Assembly (NCBI GenBank): GCA_026545225.1
Contig: CM048852.1
Coordinates: 56,923,146-56,987,145, forward strand
DNA length: 64,000 bases
Direction of reading: 5' to 3'
From: Cornus controversa
Lineage: Eukaryota > Streptophyta > Magnoliopsida > Cornales > Cornaceae
Below, one piece after another: positions 49,372 through 61,175 of the stretch. A program made the position numbers and the translations under genes. Under the pieces are notes generated by a model that was not told the DNA's origin, did not search any database, and saw nothing but the letters and a program-made list of their open reading frames with translations. Within the stretch, counting starts at the first letter, position 1; each line of letters opens with the position of its first letter.

Positions 49372-49489
49372 ATATAATCCATGCTTAAATGCCACTGTTA
49401 TGAGAATCTTGCTGCATATATATGACCTTGAATTAAAGACTTATGTATAGGTAATGGGTTATGCAGACTTGGATTATATGGTTTATGTG

Positions 49490-49748
49490 CAGGTTTATAT
49501 ATATATATATATATTAGAGATCTATACCAATGCAACATCCACCCACAATTTGGAAAGACAAGTAGAAAGGTACATCATACGTGACAGAAAGAAATTCACC
49601 TAGGCAGTATGATGCGGTAAAAAGAATGGGTCAATGGCACGTGGAGACATTGGATGCTATGGAGCATGAACCACGGATACATAATTTTATAAGAGACTTA
49701 ACCATACTGTATATATAATGACAAACAATTATTATATAAATTTAACCA

Positions 49749-49786
<38 letters not shown>

Positions 49787-50900
49787 TAGCTTTCCACGCT
49801 TCATAGATTGAAAGAAAGAATATGGCTCGTGAAGGGAATGCGTTATGAGGGGAGACAAGTAGAATGGTACATCGTATATTTTAGAGATCCATACCAATGC
49901 ACCATCCACCCGCACTTAATTCATGTTAACATACATAATTACAAACGATTATAAGTACATCATATATTGTGTCTGCGCTTCGGAGTTCCCCATTCATATT
50001 AAAATGTACGTACAGTATATTATTGTCAAATATTGTGTCTGCAAGTGTGTGTATATATATATTTGAAATCTGTACCAGTGTAACATCCACCCACAATTTG
50101 GGAACACGAGTAGAATGGTACATCATACATGAGGAAAATTATTAGGTACTGAATTATTAGGTTCAGTCAATTGAAACTTACACACAGTGGTCTCTCGAGA
50201 GTACCTAATAATTTCTCCAAATAAATTGAATGAGAAGTTGAATGAGGGTGGAACTAAGGCTGTTGGGTGATATGAATCTTCAACCACTAATATATAATTT
50301 TGAAACACTACTTGTCTACATATCTGTAGTGGGAACCTTTTTATTAACACTAATGTGACACAATGATAAAATAACACTTATCAATTTTAAAATTAAAAAT
50401 TACAAATAAAAAATATTTAAAAATTTTGATTTCTCTCTCTTATATTTTAATTTTAAAATAGACATGTATTATTCTATCATTAATTCACATTGACAATGAG
50501 AAAGAGATTTGTACTTAAATGATAAGTAGGCAAGCATAACCATACTGTATTATTGACAATGCTAATTCTTTTTAAGCATTCAAATGGAAACATCTATCTG
50601 ATGATTCTTAATGTATTGATGATTTTTAAAATAATTTTTCCTTTTATTTCTAAACCTACAATTAAAATCTAACTTTTTTAACTGTAATATTATTGTATAA
50701 TTGTAAAGAAAAAAAAATCAAACTTTTATTAAAAAAAATAGTAAAATTTTTATAAATATTTTAGAATTTGGTGTCCATATTTGATAAATTGGAAGAAAGA
50801 ATTTGACTTGTCATAGTATGTCCAGGCTTCATTGGTTGGAAGAAAGAATCTGGCTCGTGAGCGGAGTGAGTGATGAGGAAGGAGAGAGGGAGAGGGAGAG
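49490..50900. repeat. Cluster of dispersed local duplicates
   Basis: A block TACCAATGCAACATCCACCC with a neighbouring AAGTAGAATGGTACATC occurs three times (TACCA(A/G)TG at 49524, 49892 and 50073). A second block GAAAGAAAGAAT.TGGCTCGTGA occurs near 49808 and 50836, with a weaker copy near 50789. A third motif, AACCATACTGTAT, lies at 49700 and 50539. The region grew by repeated local duplication. No gene is recognised. Confidence 0.7.
50134..50215. repeat. Small foldback (82 bp)
   Basis: The 15-bp arm AAATTATTAGGTACT is repeated exactly in reverse complement (AGTACCTAATAATTT) at the other end. It may be a very short MITE inserted in the third copy of the local duplication. There is no clear target duplication. 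Confidence 0.6.
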
Positions 50901-52283
50901 GGAGAGGGAGAGTGAGAGTGGAGGAGGTGTCACTGAAAGCAGCTAGCGGAGGAAGGCGTCAAAGGTGGTACTGTGACATCGTAGTATGTGTGTGTGTATT
51001 TAGCTGTCAAATGCCTCCAAACACTTCTCACGGGGATCTGATTTATAGTTCTGGACAATCCCACACCTCTCTCTCTCTTTCTCTCACTTGCTAGCCGTCA
51101 TCCTTCTATCCCCCCTCCCAAAAAAAAAAAACACACACACACACACATAGTTATATATATATATATATATCCAAGGCGCATGTAAAATGTCACTCTCCAA
51201 GTTCATTTACCTAATTGCCTCAACTTCACTTTTTGCATCCTTCCATCTTATGAGTTATGACAAGACTTAAGTCTAAGGTTTCCGATGAATACCAGCTTTC
51301 CTGTATAAATGATGTGATTTAATTATGCCAGACAATTAAGAATGAAGAGCCAACGCCCAAAGGCAACAGTTAGAAGAATGTGAGGGGAAAAGAATCCAAG
51401 GTTGGTAAATGTTCAGTCAGCCGCGCTGACACTTTTTCTAAGAAAGTTGTGACCGTATTGAACACGTGTCGAATATAATTAAAAGTGAAAACGATTGAGA
51501 TAAAAAGAGAGACACCCTCAACTACATCAGAGTAATTTTAAAATTATATTTAAAAAAAAATGAGATTCAATGAAATTTAAAATTTATTATGGATTAATTA
51601 AAAAATAATATAAAATTTTAAAAAACAAAAATAACAAACATTTAACTCTAATCTCCAAACTAATGATTTTATTTAATAGTATAAGGAAAAAATGAGTAAA
51701 AATTATTATTTATATATATATAATAATATATTATATTTTGATGCTAGTGTATCAATGTCCTAATTTTTTGAGGCCTAGCACCACAAGTGACCACACCAAA
51801 AGCTTATCACTGGTGGTATATCCTCTTATTTAATTTTCACGTGGAAGGTTCTTCACAAAGGGCAATTATGGGTGCGTGAGTCTGACCTGCTTACTCCAAA
51901 AAGAAAAAGAAAAAAGAGAAAAGGTCCCAACAAGAAATGTATTTCAAGGGTTTTGGATTGAATCTGAGTCAGTTACATTTGCAAAGTTAGAAAAAAATAC
52001 CTGAAATATTTGGGAGTCGACAAGTTCATTATAAAATATTAATGAACCTAAATCCTCTTGAATTAGATATTCCGTTGTGCAAATCTGACGGCACAAAGAA
52101 ATGTCACATCACTCTTATTCAAATAACATTGCTTTATACTTGGAATTTTACTAGTTTAATTAGAAGTGAAATTTTACTACTGTCACTGAAATTTCAAAAC
52201 AAAGTGGTGAAGTCTGCACCACAGGGTACCTCCACAAAAAAAAACCAAAAAAGAAAAGAGAACTCAAGATTCTTACTATTTCA

Positions 52284-52320
<37 letters not shown>

Positions 52321-52860
52321 ATTGATTTGATAATAGGCAAGGTATAAATTAAGATTTATCATATGCGTGAGTAAATTTGCTCAACTTTAATCTAGAAGTG
52401 AACTTAAATTATTGGGTTTTCTCATGAAAAGTTATAATGGTTTTCTGACTTTTTCTTTACCGTGTCCTTCATGATGGTAGTGGACAAAATAAAGTGGTAA
52501 ATACCAAGTAAATTACACTATTCTATACGAAATTTTATATCGATTTATTACTGCTACTTAGCATCGCTCCTTCACATATATCATATAACCATGACCTTAC
52601 ATATATCTAGTGTGATTAAAACTTTCTTTCTTCACCAAATTTTTTTTTTCTTTTTTGCAAGAGTGAGACAATATTCCTTCTGTTGTTTACAGGCCTTGTT
52701 TGACGAGAAGGCATAGACAGCGAAGCATTTAATCACAAAGGGCAAACTCGTAATTTTAGGTAACATATTATAATATAGTTATATATGTCATGTAACCTGC
52801 GAGAGCATTATGGCACTCATGCAGGAAACAAACAAGAGATCGTATGACTAGCTTGAGACC
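50901..52860. other. Intergenic sequence upstream of the bHLH-like gene
   Basis: It contains a short GAGAGG hexamer array (50881-50912, at the border), poly-A next to (AC)n and (AT)n near 51120-51170, and an (AT)n tract at 52285-52311. No other gene is seen. Confidence 0.4.
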
Positions 52861-52868
52861 TCATCTTC

Positions 52869-52943
52869 TATTTAAATTGCCTTCACTTGCTGTAATTGAA
52901 AAGAGAAACAGAGAGAGAGAGAGAGAGAGAAGAGGAAAGAAGC
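52869..52943 (+). promoter_or_regulatory. Core promoter and leader of the bHLH-like gene
   Basis: A TATA-like element TATTTAAAT (52869-52877) is followed by a GA-rich leader (52911-52931) and the ATG at 52944. The spacing is normal for a plant gene with a leader of about 40 bases. Confidence 0.5.
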
Positions 52944-54547
52944 ATGGGTTCTAAGGAGCGAAAGAGAGCGGTTCTATATGAACGACTTCGTTCTGCTACT
53001 AACTCCAGTGCTGTACACTCCTTCTCCTTCTAAAGCACTTGTTTCTTTTGGCTTTCTTCTCTTATTATTCCTTGCATATATATCTACCTCTGTGTGTGTG
53101 TGTGTGTATATATATGTATATATATATTTAGACTGTTTTCTGTACATCGATCATAAGTGTAAACATAATTTTCCTGTCCTCCTCACTCATGAGTGAGAGA
53201 AAGATTCATCCCCATATATATTGATCACTCGCATATTATAAAAGATAATCTCACTCTATATAATTCCTTGTTTTTTCTTTTTCTACTGGTAAATATATAC
53301 TCGCACACACATGCACCCGAATTTAACCCGCCTCAACCTCCCCTAAGTCAAGAGTTTGGTGTTAAGAATTTTCTTGATTGAAAAGGGATAAAAATTTAAA
53401 AGCTTAATTTTAGGAAAATAAAGCTAATATGCAATAAGCTACAAAGATAAATAGCTAGCACAATTCAAGAATTTGTATCAGCTAGCAATCAATTAAAACC
53501 TAGTAGTACTGCAGTTAAATCTTGCATTTTTCTTATTTATTTTTGAAATTGTGAATTTGAGTTTGGCAGGTGAACAAAGCCTCAATTCTAGTAGATGCAT
53601 CAAAGTACATACAGGAGTTGAAGGAAAAGGTTGAAAGACTGAACAAAGAAGTTGGAGCAAGTTCACAAATTTCAACTGGCCAAAACCCATTGCCACTGGT
53701 GCATAAATATATATATATATATATATTAATTTTTCTTCAATAATAATTTTATCACAGAAAATAAAAAAAAAGGCTTCATTTATTTACTGTGCTATCCATA
53801 CTTGAGCAGGTTACTGTGGAAACCCTAGAAAAGGGTTTCCTAATTAATGTGTTTTCAGAAAAGAATTGCCCCGGCTTACTCGTCTCTATACTGGAAACCT
53901 TTGAAGAGCTGGGCCTTGACGTGATCGATGCTAAGGTTTCTTGTTCAGACAGTTTCCATCTAGAAGCCATTGGAGGAGAAGTAAGAGACTATCTTATTAA
54001 TTAATTACTTTTCCTTTTGTTTTTCAGTTTAATTATGCTAGCTGATTAATGTGCATGCACTATAGTAATATATGCATTTCACAATGATCATCAATAATAA
54101 ACATATATAATTAACATTTGTGTGAAGCACCATGTAGATGTAATAGTTTGTCATTTTAGTCTAATATATATATCAGCTGAGACATGCATCCATCAAATAT
54201 ATATATATATGTGTGTGTGTGTATGTGTGTGTGATTTGTACAAATTGTAATGGTTTATGTACTCCACATATTTTGGATTTTCAATAAAAATTTCTTAACC
54301 AAAAAAATTAAATATTGACTAGTGCATGCAGGGCTACTATTTTGATACAATTCTTACATCTATTATTGTAATTAATTGCATTAGGATACATTTAATTAAT
54401 TATATGATTAATTGATCTACTTAGATTGGTAATTAATTTAGTGGGGAATTTTTACTTACGCAGAATCAAGGACAAGAAGATAGCATAGATGCTCAAGTTG
54501 TAAAACAAGCAGTGTTGCAAGCTATCAGGAATTGGAGCGAAAGTAGC
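52944..54547 (+). CDS. Small helix-loop-helix transcription regulator with ACT-like domain (At3g56220/At2g40435-like)
   Basis: A plant-specific small HLH nuclear protein, likely acting through dimerisation. Four exons, 52944-53012, 53570-53698, 53810-53980 and 54464-54547, are all phase 0 with GT-AG borders and give 150 residues; Arabidopsis relatives have about 150-160. Exon 1 (MGSKERKRAVLYERLR...) is helix 1 and exon 2 (VNKASILVDASKYIQELKEK) is the loop and helix 2. Exon 3 (VTVETLEKGFLINVFSEKNC..., ending LEAIGGE) is the ACT-like fold. Exon 4 ends IDAQVVKQAVLQAIRNWSEK. The canonical DNA-contacting His-Glu-Arg basic region is absent, as in this subgroup, so direct E-box binding is unlikely. 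Helix 1 appears three residues shorter than I recall for the Arabidopsis proteins (LYERL-RSATN against LHEKLQLLRSVTN). The exon 1 donor GTACAC is weak but is supported by the phase and the family junction A/VNK. Confidence 0.87.
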
Positions 54548-54802
54548 TAGCTAGTGATCCAGCAAGAATAATAACCTACCTAGCTACCATTTATATATAT
54601 ATATATATATATATCTTGCTGTTCTCTATTCTCTTAATTGCTCCGTTTTTTCTTAATTTATTTTCCCTGGAGCTGTAGCCTACAAAACTTTCTTTATTTT
54701 TTTTTCCGGGTAATTAATCTTTCTTCTTTCTTCTATAGCCATCCAAGTTAATTATATATATAAGTTGGGAAGCTCTATAACTTCTGTTTAATTAAAACTA
54801 AG

Positions 54803-54854
<52 letters not shown>

Positions 54855-55595
54855 ATTTCAACTGCATGCATGTCCTCTCAGCACAAGTAAATCAGAAAAC
54901 TTATAGTACTCTAGAAACCTTGATTAGGCCAAATTTGAATGTTTATTTGATTTCATGTAGAGTGACTGTTGATGATGGGGAATCTCAATTTTATTTTTAT
55001 TTTTTTGAGAAAAAATCTTAATTTCTTATATTTAATTTCCATATATTTAGTCATATAAATACTAGATCAGAAACCTCCTACTACTACTACTGTAAATTTA
55101 TTGTTAGGTTTAATAATCAGAGCTAAAATAGGTTCTTTGACTTTGAGCAATTTGTCTGCTTCAAGAATCTATATATGTTTGGTCTTTACCAGGGAAAAAA
55201 AGAAATAAATATCCTAGTAGTATAAATAGTACTTGAATCAAACATAGATAGATAATTAGAGTACTAGATTTAGTATACATTGTTCCATTTATGGCATTTT
55301 TATCATTTCTTACTTCCAGTTACAAGATTATTATTTTTTCCCGGTAAATAAAGAATTAAATTGAATGCGAAGATCAGTTCATAAATTATGAGATACAACT
55401 TGTTAGGAATTGACATATGTAAATGATATTTTAGAAAATGTTGAGCTGTACAGTGAATTTAGTTGTTCAAAAAACAAAGTTCTGTCACAGTCTGACAGTC
55501 TAGTGCGAATTATGGCATATATTCCAAATTATTCTAACCACTTGGCTCACTAGAAAACATATTTTGTGCATAATATCTCCATTAATTTGTACATT

Positions 55596-55629
<34 letters not shown>

Positions 55630-57299
55630 CAAATTATTTATAAAGGGTACATTAATGTTATGATTGAAAAATGATATTAGTAAGAAAGTGAGATCATTAG
55701 CAGCTTGAAGAAATCGTAATGTAGGAGAGAATTTCCGGGGGTAAAGTTTCTCTGAATTGATTTAATTTAAAGGGCTAGAGAGCTCATTGCTATGTTAGGT
55801 TAATAAAATGAAATTTTTTTTATCTCAATCTTCTAGTTCATAAAGAGACCTAATTGCTTTGACCTCATTTAATTTTTTTTCCTATTTAAAAATACAAATA
55901 ATGGTAGAAAATCCTCAAAGAGATAAAAAAGAAAAAGAAAAGGTAATTAGGAATTCCTTTGTAAATGGGCTTGACCCACAATCAATGTGGGAGAGGCGAA
56001 CAAGTGACTTTAATTCTAATGTGTTTAATGGATCCAAAATAATTACCCGTGTAACCCGATACATATTACTCCTAAATGCCCATTCTATTGTCAATATTGG
56101 GCCTAGACCTTTCCAAGAGCTAATGGACTTGGACAACTTTAACTTCACCAACTGAAAATTGGGGTTAAGTGGTCAGTCAATTGGTCGCGGGCTTATGGGT
56201 GTACGAATTGTTTACTACTCGTGTTAAGTGCAGTACAGTCCGAATTTTAATCGACTTGCACAATTATTTCTACAGTTAATGGAGTTTGGACCAAATTTAA
56301 TTAGAATTAAAATTGAATTGAGATACCAACCACCAAAAACACACTCATACTCGAATTATAACTCTATTTTTTTTTTTGTATATTTTTATATTTTTCTTTT
56401 GTCTGTGAAAAAAAAAACTTTTTCTTTTCAACTTTTTTTTTAAATCTTAATTTCTTGTATATTAACTCTTTGGAGAATTAATTTCCTAAAATTTGTTTTT
56501 ATTTTTTTGAAAAATTATATTTAAATTTTTTTTTTGGTACCAAAGAGTAATCCATCCGGAAACCAATCTGATTTTAATACCGTTTTCTGTAATTTGGGTT
56601 AGGCCTAAGTTAGTCGGTTCACCCACCAAAGTCTTTTTATTTTTATTTTTTATAAATAATTAAATAACCAGTCAAACATAAGATAGCACACCTTTACTTT
56701 TATTTATATACAAGCTTTGTGAAAATTTATTTATTCAGAAAAATAAAATAAAAAACAGATAGAATCAGAAAAATAATGATATTTCTAATTTGTCATGGTT
56801 GATTCAAAGCGTGAAATGGGTGCGACAGGTTGGTATTACCGTGTTGAATCAACGCCTTACCAGAAACGAATAATGTGTGGGGCATTGGCGTCTATTACAA
56901 TTCACACCTCGAAAACATAAAAAAAAAAAAAAAAGAAAAAAAAAAGAAAGAGAGACGTGTTTTACTTTCTTTGGATGTTTGGTTGTCCAAACTCTTTTAG
57001 AAGGTTCTAACATGCGACCCAATGTGGAAGAAAAAAAAAAAGTGTGGTCCTTAATATGCAAGTCTTCCTTTATGCATTATTGCATATCCATTGTATATAA
57101 AGTTGTCTCCATAGTTGAAAATAATATGCTTAAGGGGCTGCGAATCTACAACTTTAATTAAAGTGACAAAAGTTAACAAACCGCACTTCACGTTTAATTG
57201 AAAGTAGAGTTGAAGCAAAAACACAGTGACAAGTATGTTATTTTGTAATTTAAATTTCTTTTGCTGAAATAAACAGATTCTATTATTTGATTTTGTTGA
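54548..57299. other. 3' flank of the bHLH-like gene and intergenic sequence
   Basis: The first part is probably 3' untranslated sequence. Long (AT)n tracts lie at 54591-54613 and 54805-54849. No other gene was recognised. Confidence 0.4.
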
Positions 57300-57307
57300 C
57301 TGTTAAC

Positions 57308-57823
57308 CTAGAAAGCATATATACGGATATGGAGCATGGGTATTATACGATACGACAAATTTCAAAAAAATAAAATATAGATATGACAACATACGACAAT
57401 AAAAAAATAACAAATTATATTTTTATATATACAAAAAAATTAAATTTATTTACATTACTTTATAAAATATTATGATTAACAAACAAACTAAGAATTAAGA
57501 ATCATATTTTATAGTTTGCATGGATAAATTTTGTACTAAATTATGATATATATATCAACACTTCTTTTTTAAATAAATTTAAACTTTTCTTAACAATTAT
57601 ATTATGATATTATTATTAGATTTATATTCTGAAGTATCCGAGAAGTATCGGGTACATGGTCGAAATATCTAAGAAATATCGGATACGTGTTAGAAATAAA
57701 AAAAATATATTTTAAAATTATAGATACGTTTAGAAAGTATCAGACACTTGTTCGCAAGTATCTGAAAAATATCGGTATTCGATACGAGTACGTTACTCTT
57801 GTAAAAGTATTCGTGTTTCCTAA
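57308..57823. mobile_element. Old hAT-type element of the CTAG-ended family (516 bp)
   Basis: The left end CTAGAAAGCATATATACGGA and the reverse complement of the right end TTAGGAAACACGAATAC correspond to the ends of the element at 59855. The flanking octamers ctgttaac (57300-57307) and cggttaac (57824-57831) match at 7 of 8. The interior has many GTATC(C/G)GA(G/T) and ATACGA motifs, the decayed form of the GTGTCCGAG motifs of its relative. There is no transposase. Confidence 0.75.
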
Positions 57824-57831
57824 CGGTTAAC

Positions 57832-59846
57832 ATATAAGAGAAATATGCTACAAAATAATAACATCCAAGGGATGTTAGTTTAATTCTTAAATGTCCATAT
57901 AATTTTGCAGGTCTCTTGAAGAATAAAATTTATCATTGGGTGTTATTACTGCTTTACACACACACACACACAAATGTTCACTTGCAACTTCTAGCCGTTA
58001 GATTCCATTGAATTGATAAAAGGACAATTCCATTTTTAATCATAAATGAGAAAGTGAACGGTCTATATATATATAATGTACTTTTTTTATATATATATTT
58101 TTCGATGTAGGCCGGCTCTGGCCTAGGTGTGCAGTCGGTCATCTATGGCCCCAATTTTGGAGGACTCCCTTTTTTAAACCAAACCCAATACTACTATTGG
58201 GTCTCAATTTTTTTAAAAAAAATTTATTAACTCTGGTTTATTTTTTCAAATCTGTATTGAGTCTCATTTAAAATAAAAATTATTAATTATAGTTCATTTA
58301 ACCAAACTCACTACTGGCCTTACTTTTTTTTAAAAAAAAATAAAAATTTATTAATTATAGTCATTTTAATCAAACCCAAGACTACTAGGCCTCATTCTTT
58401 TATATAATAAAAAATTACTAACTAATGGTCCAATTTTGGAGTTTGTCATATTATTATTTGCGTTTTCTCTTTTTTTCTTCTTCTTTCTTCACAATTCATT
58501 TTCTCTCATTTTCTTCTTCTTTCTTCACGGCCAAACGGCAGCAAGTAATGACTATTTTCTGTAGAGGTTGTGGTCCACCAAAGTTCAATTTGTCTCTTAC
58601 GTAAGTCTTTCTCATTTCTAGTTCTATACTTCTAGATCATCTGTTTCACTTTCAAACTAAAATTGGAGGTCTCTTGTTGTATCATGGCCCATGGGCAAAA
58701 TTTATTTTTTTTGGTAATTGCAATTTTTTACGACAAGTCTTTAACACTTACAATTATGGACTACTATTACTTTGTTTATTCATAAGCTAAAAAAAAAATA
58801 AAAAGGAAAAAAAAAGATGAAATTATACTGTTTAAGCACAAGAGATTGAAAAATTAGAAACAAAATCAGTATGTTTGATTATTTGACATTTATTTATTTT
58901 TATCAAGTTTAAAGAAAAAAAAATTATTTACTTTATGTAGGTTTATATCTTGATGTAGTAATTGGAATGCATGTTCTTTGCAGTGTTCTTTGTCAGCAAA
59001 AATGTTGACTGTCATCGAAAAAATGAACTATTTTGCTTCTCTTATTAGGCTATTAACTGTTTAATATTTCTTTATAATTTTTTTGATGTGAACTAGATCA
59101 CGCTATTTATAAAGCACCAAGACCGGAGTTATTTTTTTTTATTTTTTTTGTATGTTTTCAATATAAATATATTTTGTAAATCTCATAACCGGCCTATTTC
59201 AATGGTTGGACTACACAATGGGATAGCCGGCCCCCAGCTCTCCTACCTTATATAAACTTTTTCAAAAAAATGAATCCACACTAGTAAGAGACGTTAATAG
59301 ATAAATTAGGTAACATATTTACTTTATTAGTATTTGATTACTTGTTATATTATATATAAGTGGCTGGTTGAACAAAAAATTGTCTAGCCTAGGTTTCATA
59401 TACAAAGTTCAAATCAAACTTTTCCTGCAAGGACGACTATATATAATATATAAGCTTAATTAATAATTATTATATGTTTTCCAAACTTCTTCTAAAAGAA
59501 GATCGAGTGCCTTGAAATATTATATATATATTAGCGATATATTGTCTTCAAAGGTTGAACGCCTTGATAATTAAGTGAAAGATTATTTTCAGATTCATTA
59601 AGTTAAAAATATATGCTTAAATTTTTAGTTCCACAAATAAATGAAGAGAAAAAAAAAAAAGGAGGATCTTATAGGTTGTCGCATGGAATTTCTGGGCCTC
59701 ACTATTTCCAGTCTGTCATACTTATAGTAGCCCATAGTTTATCCCAAGTACGTACAATCCGTTGCTAAAATTAACAACCAATTAGTCAAAAACATATCAT
59801 TAGACATTATATATAGTCATGATTATTGTCTCAACTATCTAATTTG
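57832..59846. other. Intergenic sequence with a possible hAT remnant
   Basis: Bases 58109-59237 begin GGCCGGCTCTGGCC and end (reverse complement) GGGGGCCGGCTATCCC, like hAT termini of the CAGGGCCGGC type, but no 8-bp duplication is visible. Inside, a unit of about 60-90 bp (ATTAATTATAG and CAAACCCAA/CTACT motifs) is repeated three to four times at 58170-58400. This is a low-confidence old element. No gene was seen. Confidence 0.35.
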
Positions 59847-59854
59847 ATTACTAT

Positions 59855-60417
59855 CTAGGAAGCATGGACACGGACACGGGACACGGGTACGACACGACAT
59901 GGACACGGCGATACGGGAAATTTTAAAAAAATAGGACACGGACACGGCGAGGATACGGCTATAAAATAATAATATAATATATTAATATCTATTAATTATT
60001 CAATAAAAAAATACTACATTACATAGATACTTCAATTCATCATCAACAATTAAAAACCAAACAAAATTATAAACAAAAATAGACAAATAGATTAAAATAA
60101 ATTAAAGAACTAGACTTATTTAGTCTTTTATATATATTTAGCTTAGATTTTAATCATAACTTAGTATCATATAATTTTCATTCGAAATATTATAATATAT
60201 ATCACTGCTATGAAGTGTCCGATACGTCTTTGAGGAGTGTCCAAGAAGTGTCCGAGAAGTGTCCAAGGAGTGTCCGAGAAGTGTCCTAAAAAGAAAAATA
60301 TCAGGACACGGGTACGAAGTGTCCGACACGTGTCCACGGAGTGTCCAAGTGTCCGACACGGTATCCGAGTGTCCGACACGGATACGGCACCGTCGGTGAA
60401 GTGTCCGTGTTTTCTAG
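59855..60417. mobile_element. Young hAT-type element of the CTAG-ended family (563 bp)
   Basis: The left end CTAGGAAGCATGGACACGGA and the reverse complement of the right end CTAGAAAACACGGACACTTC form an imperfect inverted repeat (about 15 of 18). The flanking octamers are identical, ATTACTAT at 59847-59854 and 60418-60425. Left subterminal GGACACGG and right GTGTCCGAGAAGTGTCC motifs are repeated more than ten times in opposite orientation, typical of hAT transposase-binding regions. No transposase is present, so it must have been moved by an enzyme made elsewhere. Confidence 0.9.
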
Positions 60418-60425
60418 ATTACTAT

Positions 60426-61166
60426 GCATGAATATGCATTGAATTATTGTTAAAGGAATCATACTGTAATTAACAAACATATCCAAAACTTTGAATTTTG
60501 AGGCAAATTTTGATTGGTAAGATAGCCGTAAGAGGATCATGTAGGTTTGGATTGGATTGTATGTATATGTGTGTGTGTGTATATATATATATATATAGTG
60601 ACATGAGGAATTGATATTTGCTAATAAAGCAAGACACTTCTACTGTAAGGAAGCGTGTGGGGTCTGTAAAGATCCATTTTCCTACCTGCCATTGCATCCA
60701 CATTCGTGTTCATCTAGACACTTTTACTTTGTCTCTGCAGCAATTGTCAACTAATCACACTCTAAAAGTAATTTTTAATAATTAGCCCCGAACCAACATG
60801 ACACTAACAATATAAATTTCCAAGAAAAATAATGACATATATATATATACAGACACACATATCCAGACAATTAAATACAAGCATTGCTTGGTGCAGTGTT
60901 ATATGACGTGGCGTCTGTGAGAACACGAGTTGTAATTTGATGATAAGTATTTTGTGCAAATAATAGAAAATTATTGTGTTTTTTTATAACAATTTTCTTA
61001 TAACTGAGAATTAAAAATTTAAAAATCGTACAAATTAAAATCTATTTAGTTGGCCCTTTTTGAAAATTATTTTTTAAAAACTCTGTTTATACCTTCCCAA
61101 CATCCGTAGGTTTGTAACGTATTACTAGATAATAAGAGAGTATTCGCTCATTCTAATTTTTTACAA
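60426..61166. other. Intergenic sequence, no gene recognised
   Basis: Short (GT)n and (AT)n tracts lie near 60568-60597. Nothing else is supported. Confidence 0.4.
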
Positions 61167-61175
61167 TTATAAAAA

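Noticed and set aside
58109-59237. GGCCGGCTCTGG / GGGGGCCGGCTATC ends suggesting another hAT element
   Set aside because: No 8-bp duplication and poor TIR agreement. Kept only as a low-confidence remark in the intergenic entry.
60150-60540. Frames with repeated SDTSRTLLGH-like or KCPRSVRH-like text
   Set aside because: Translation of the GTGTCCGAG subterminal repeats of the hAT element, not a repeat protein.
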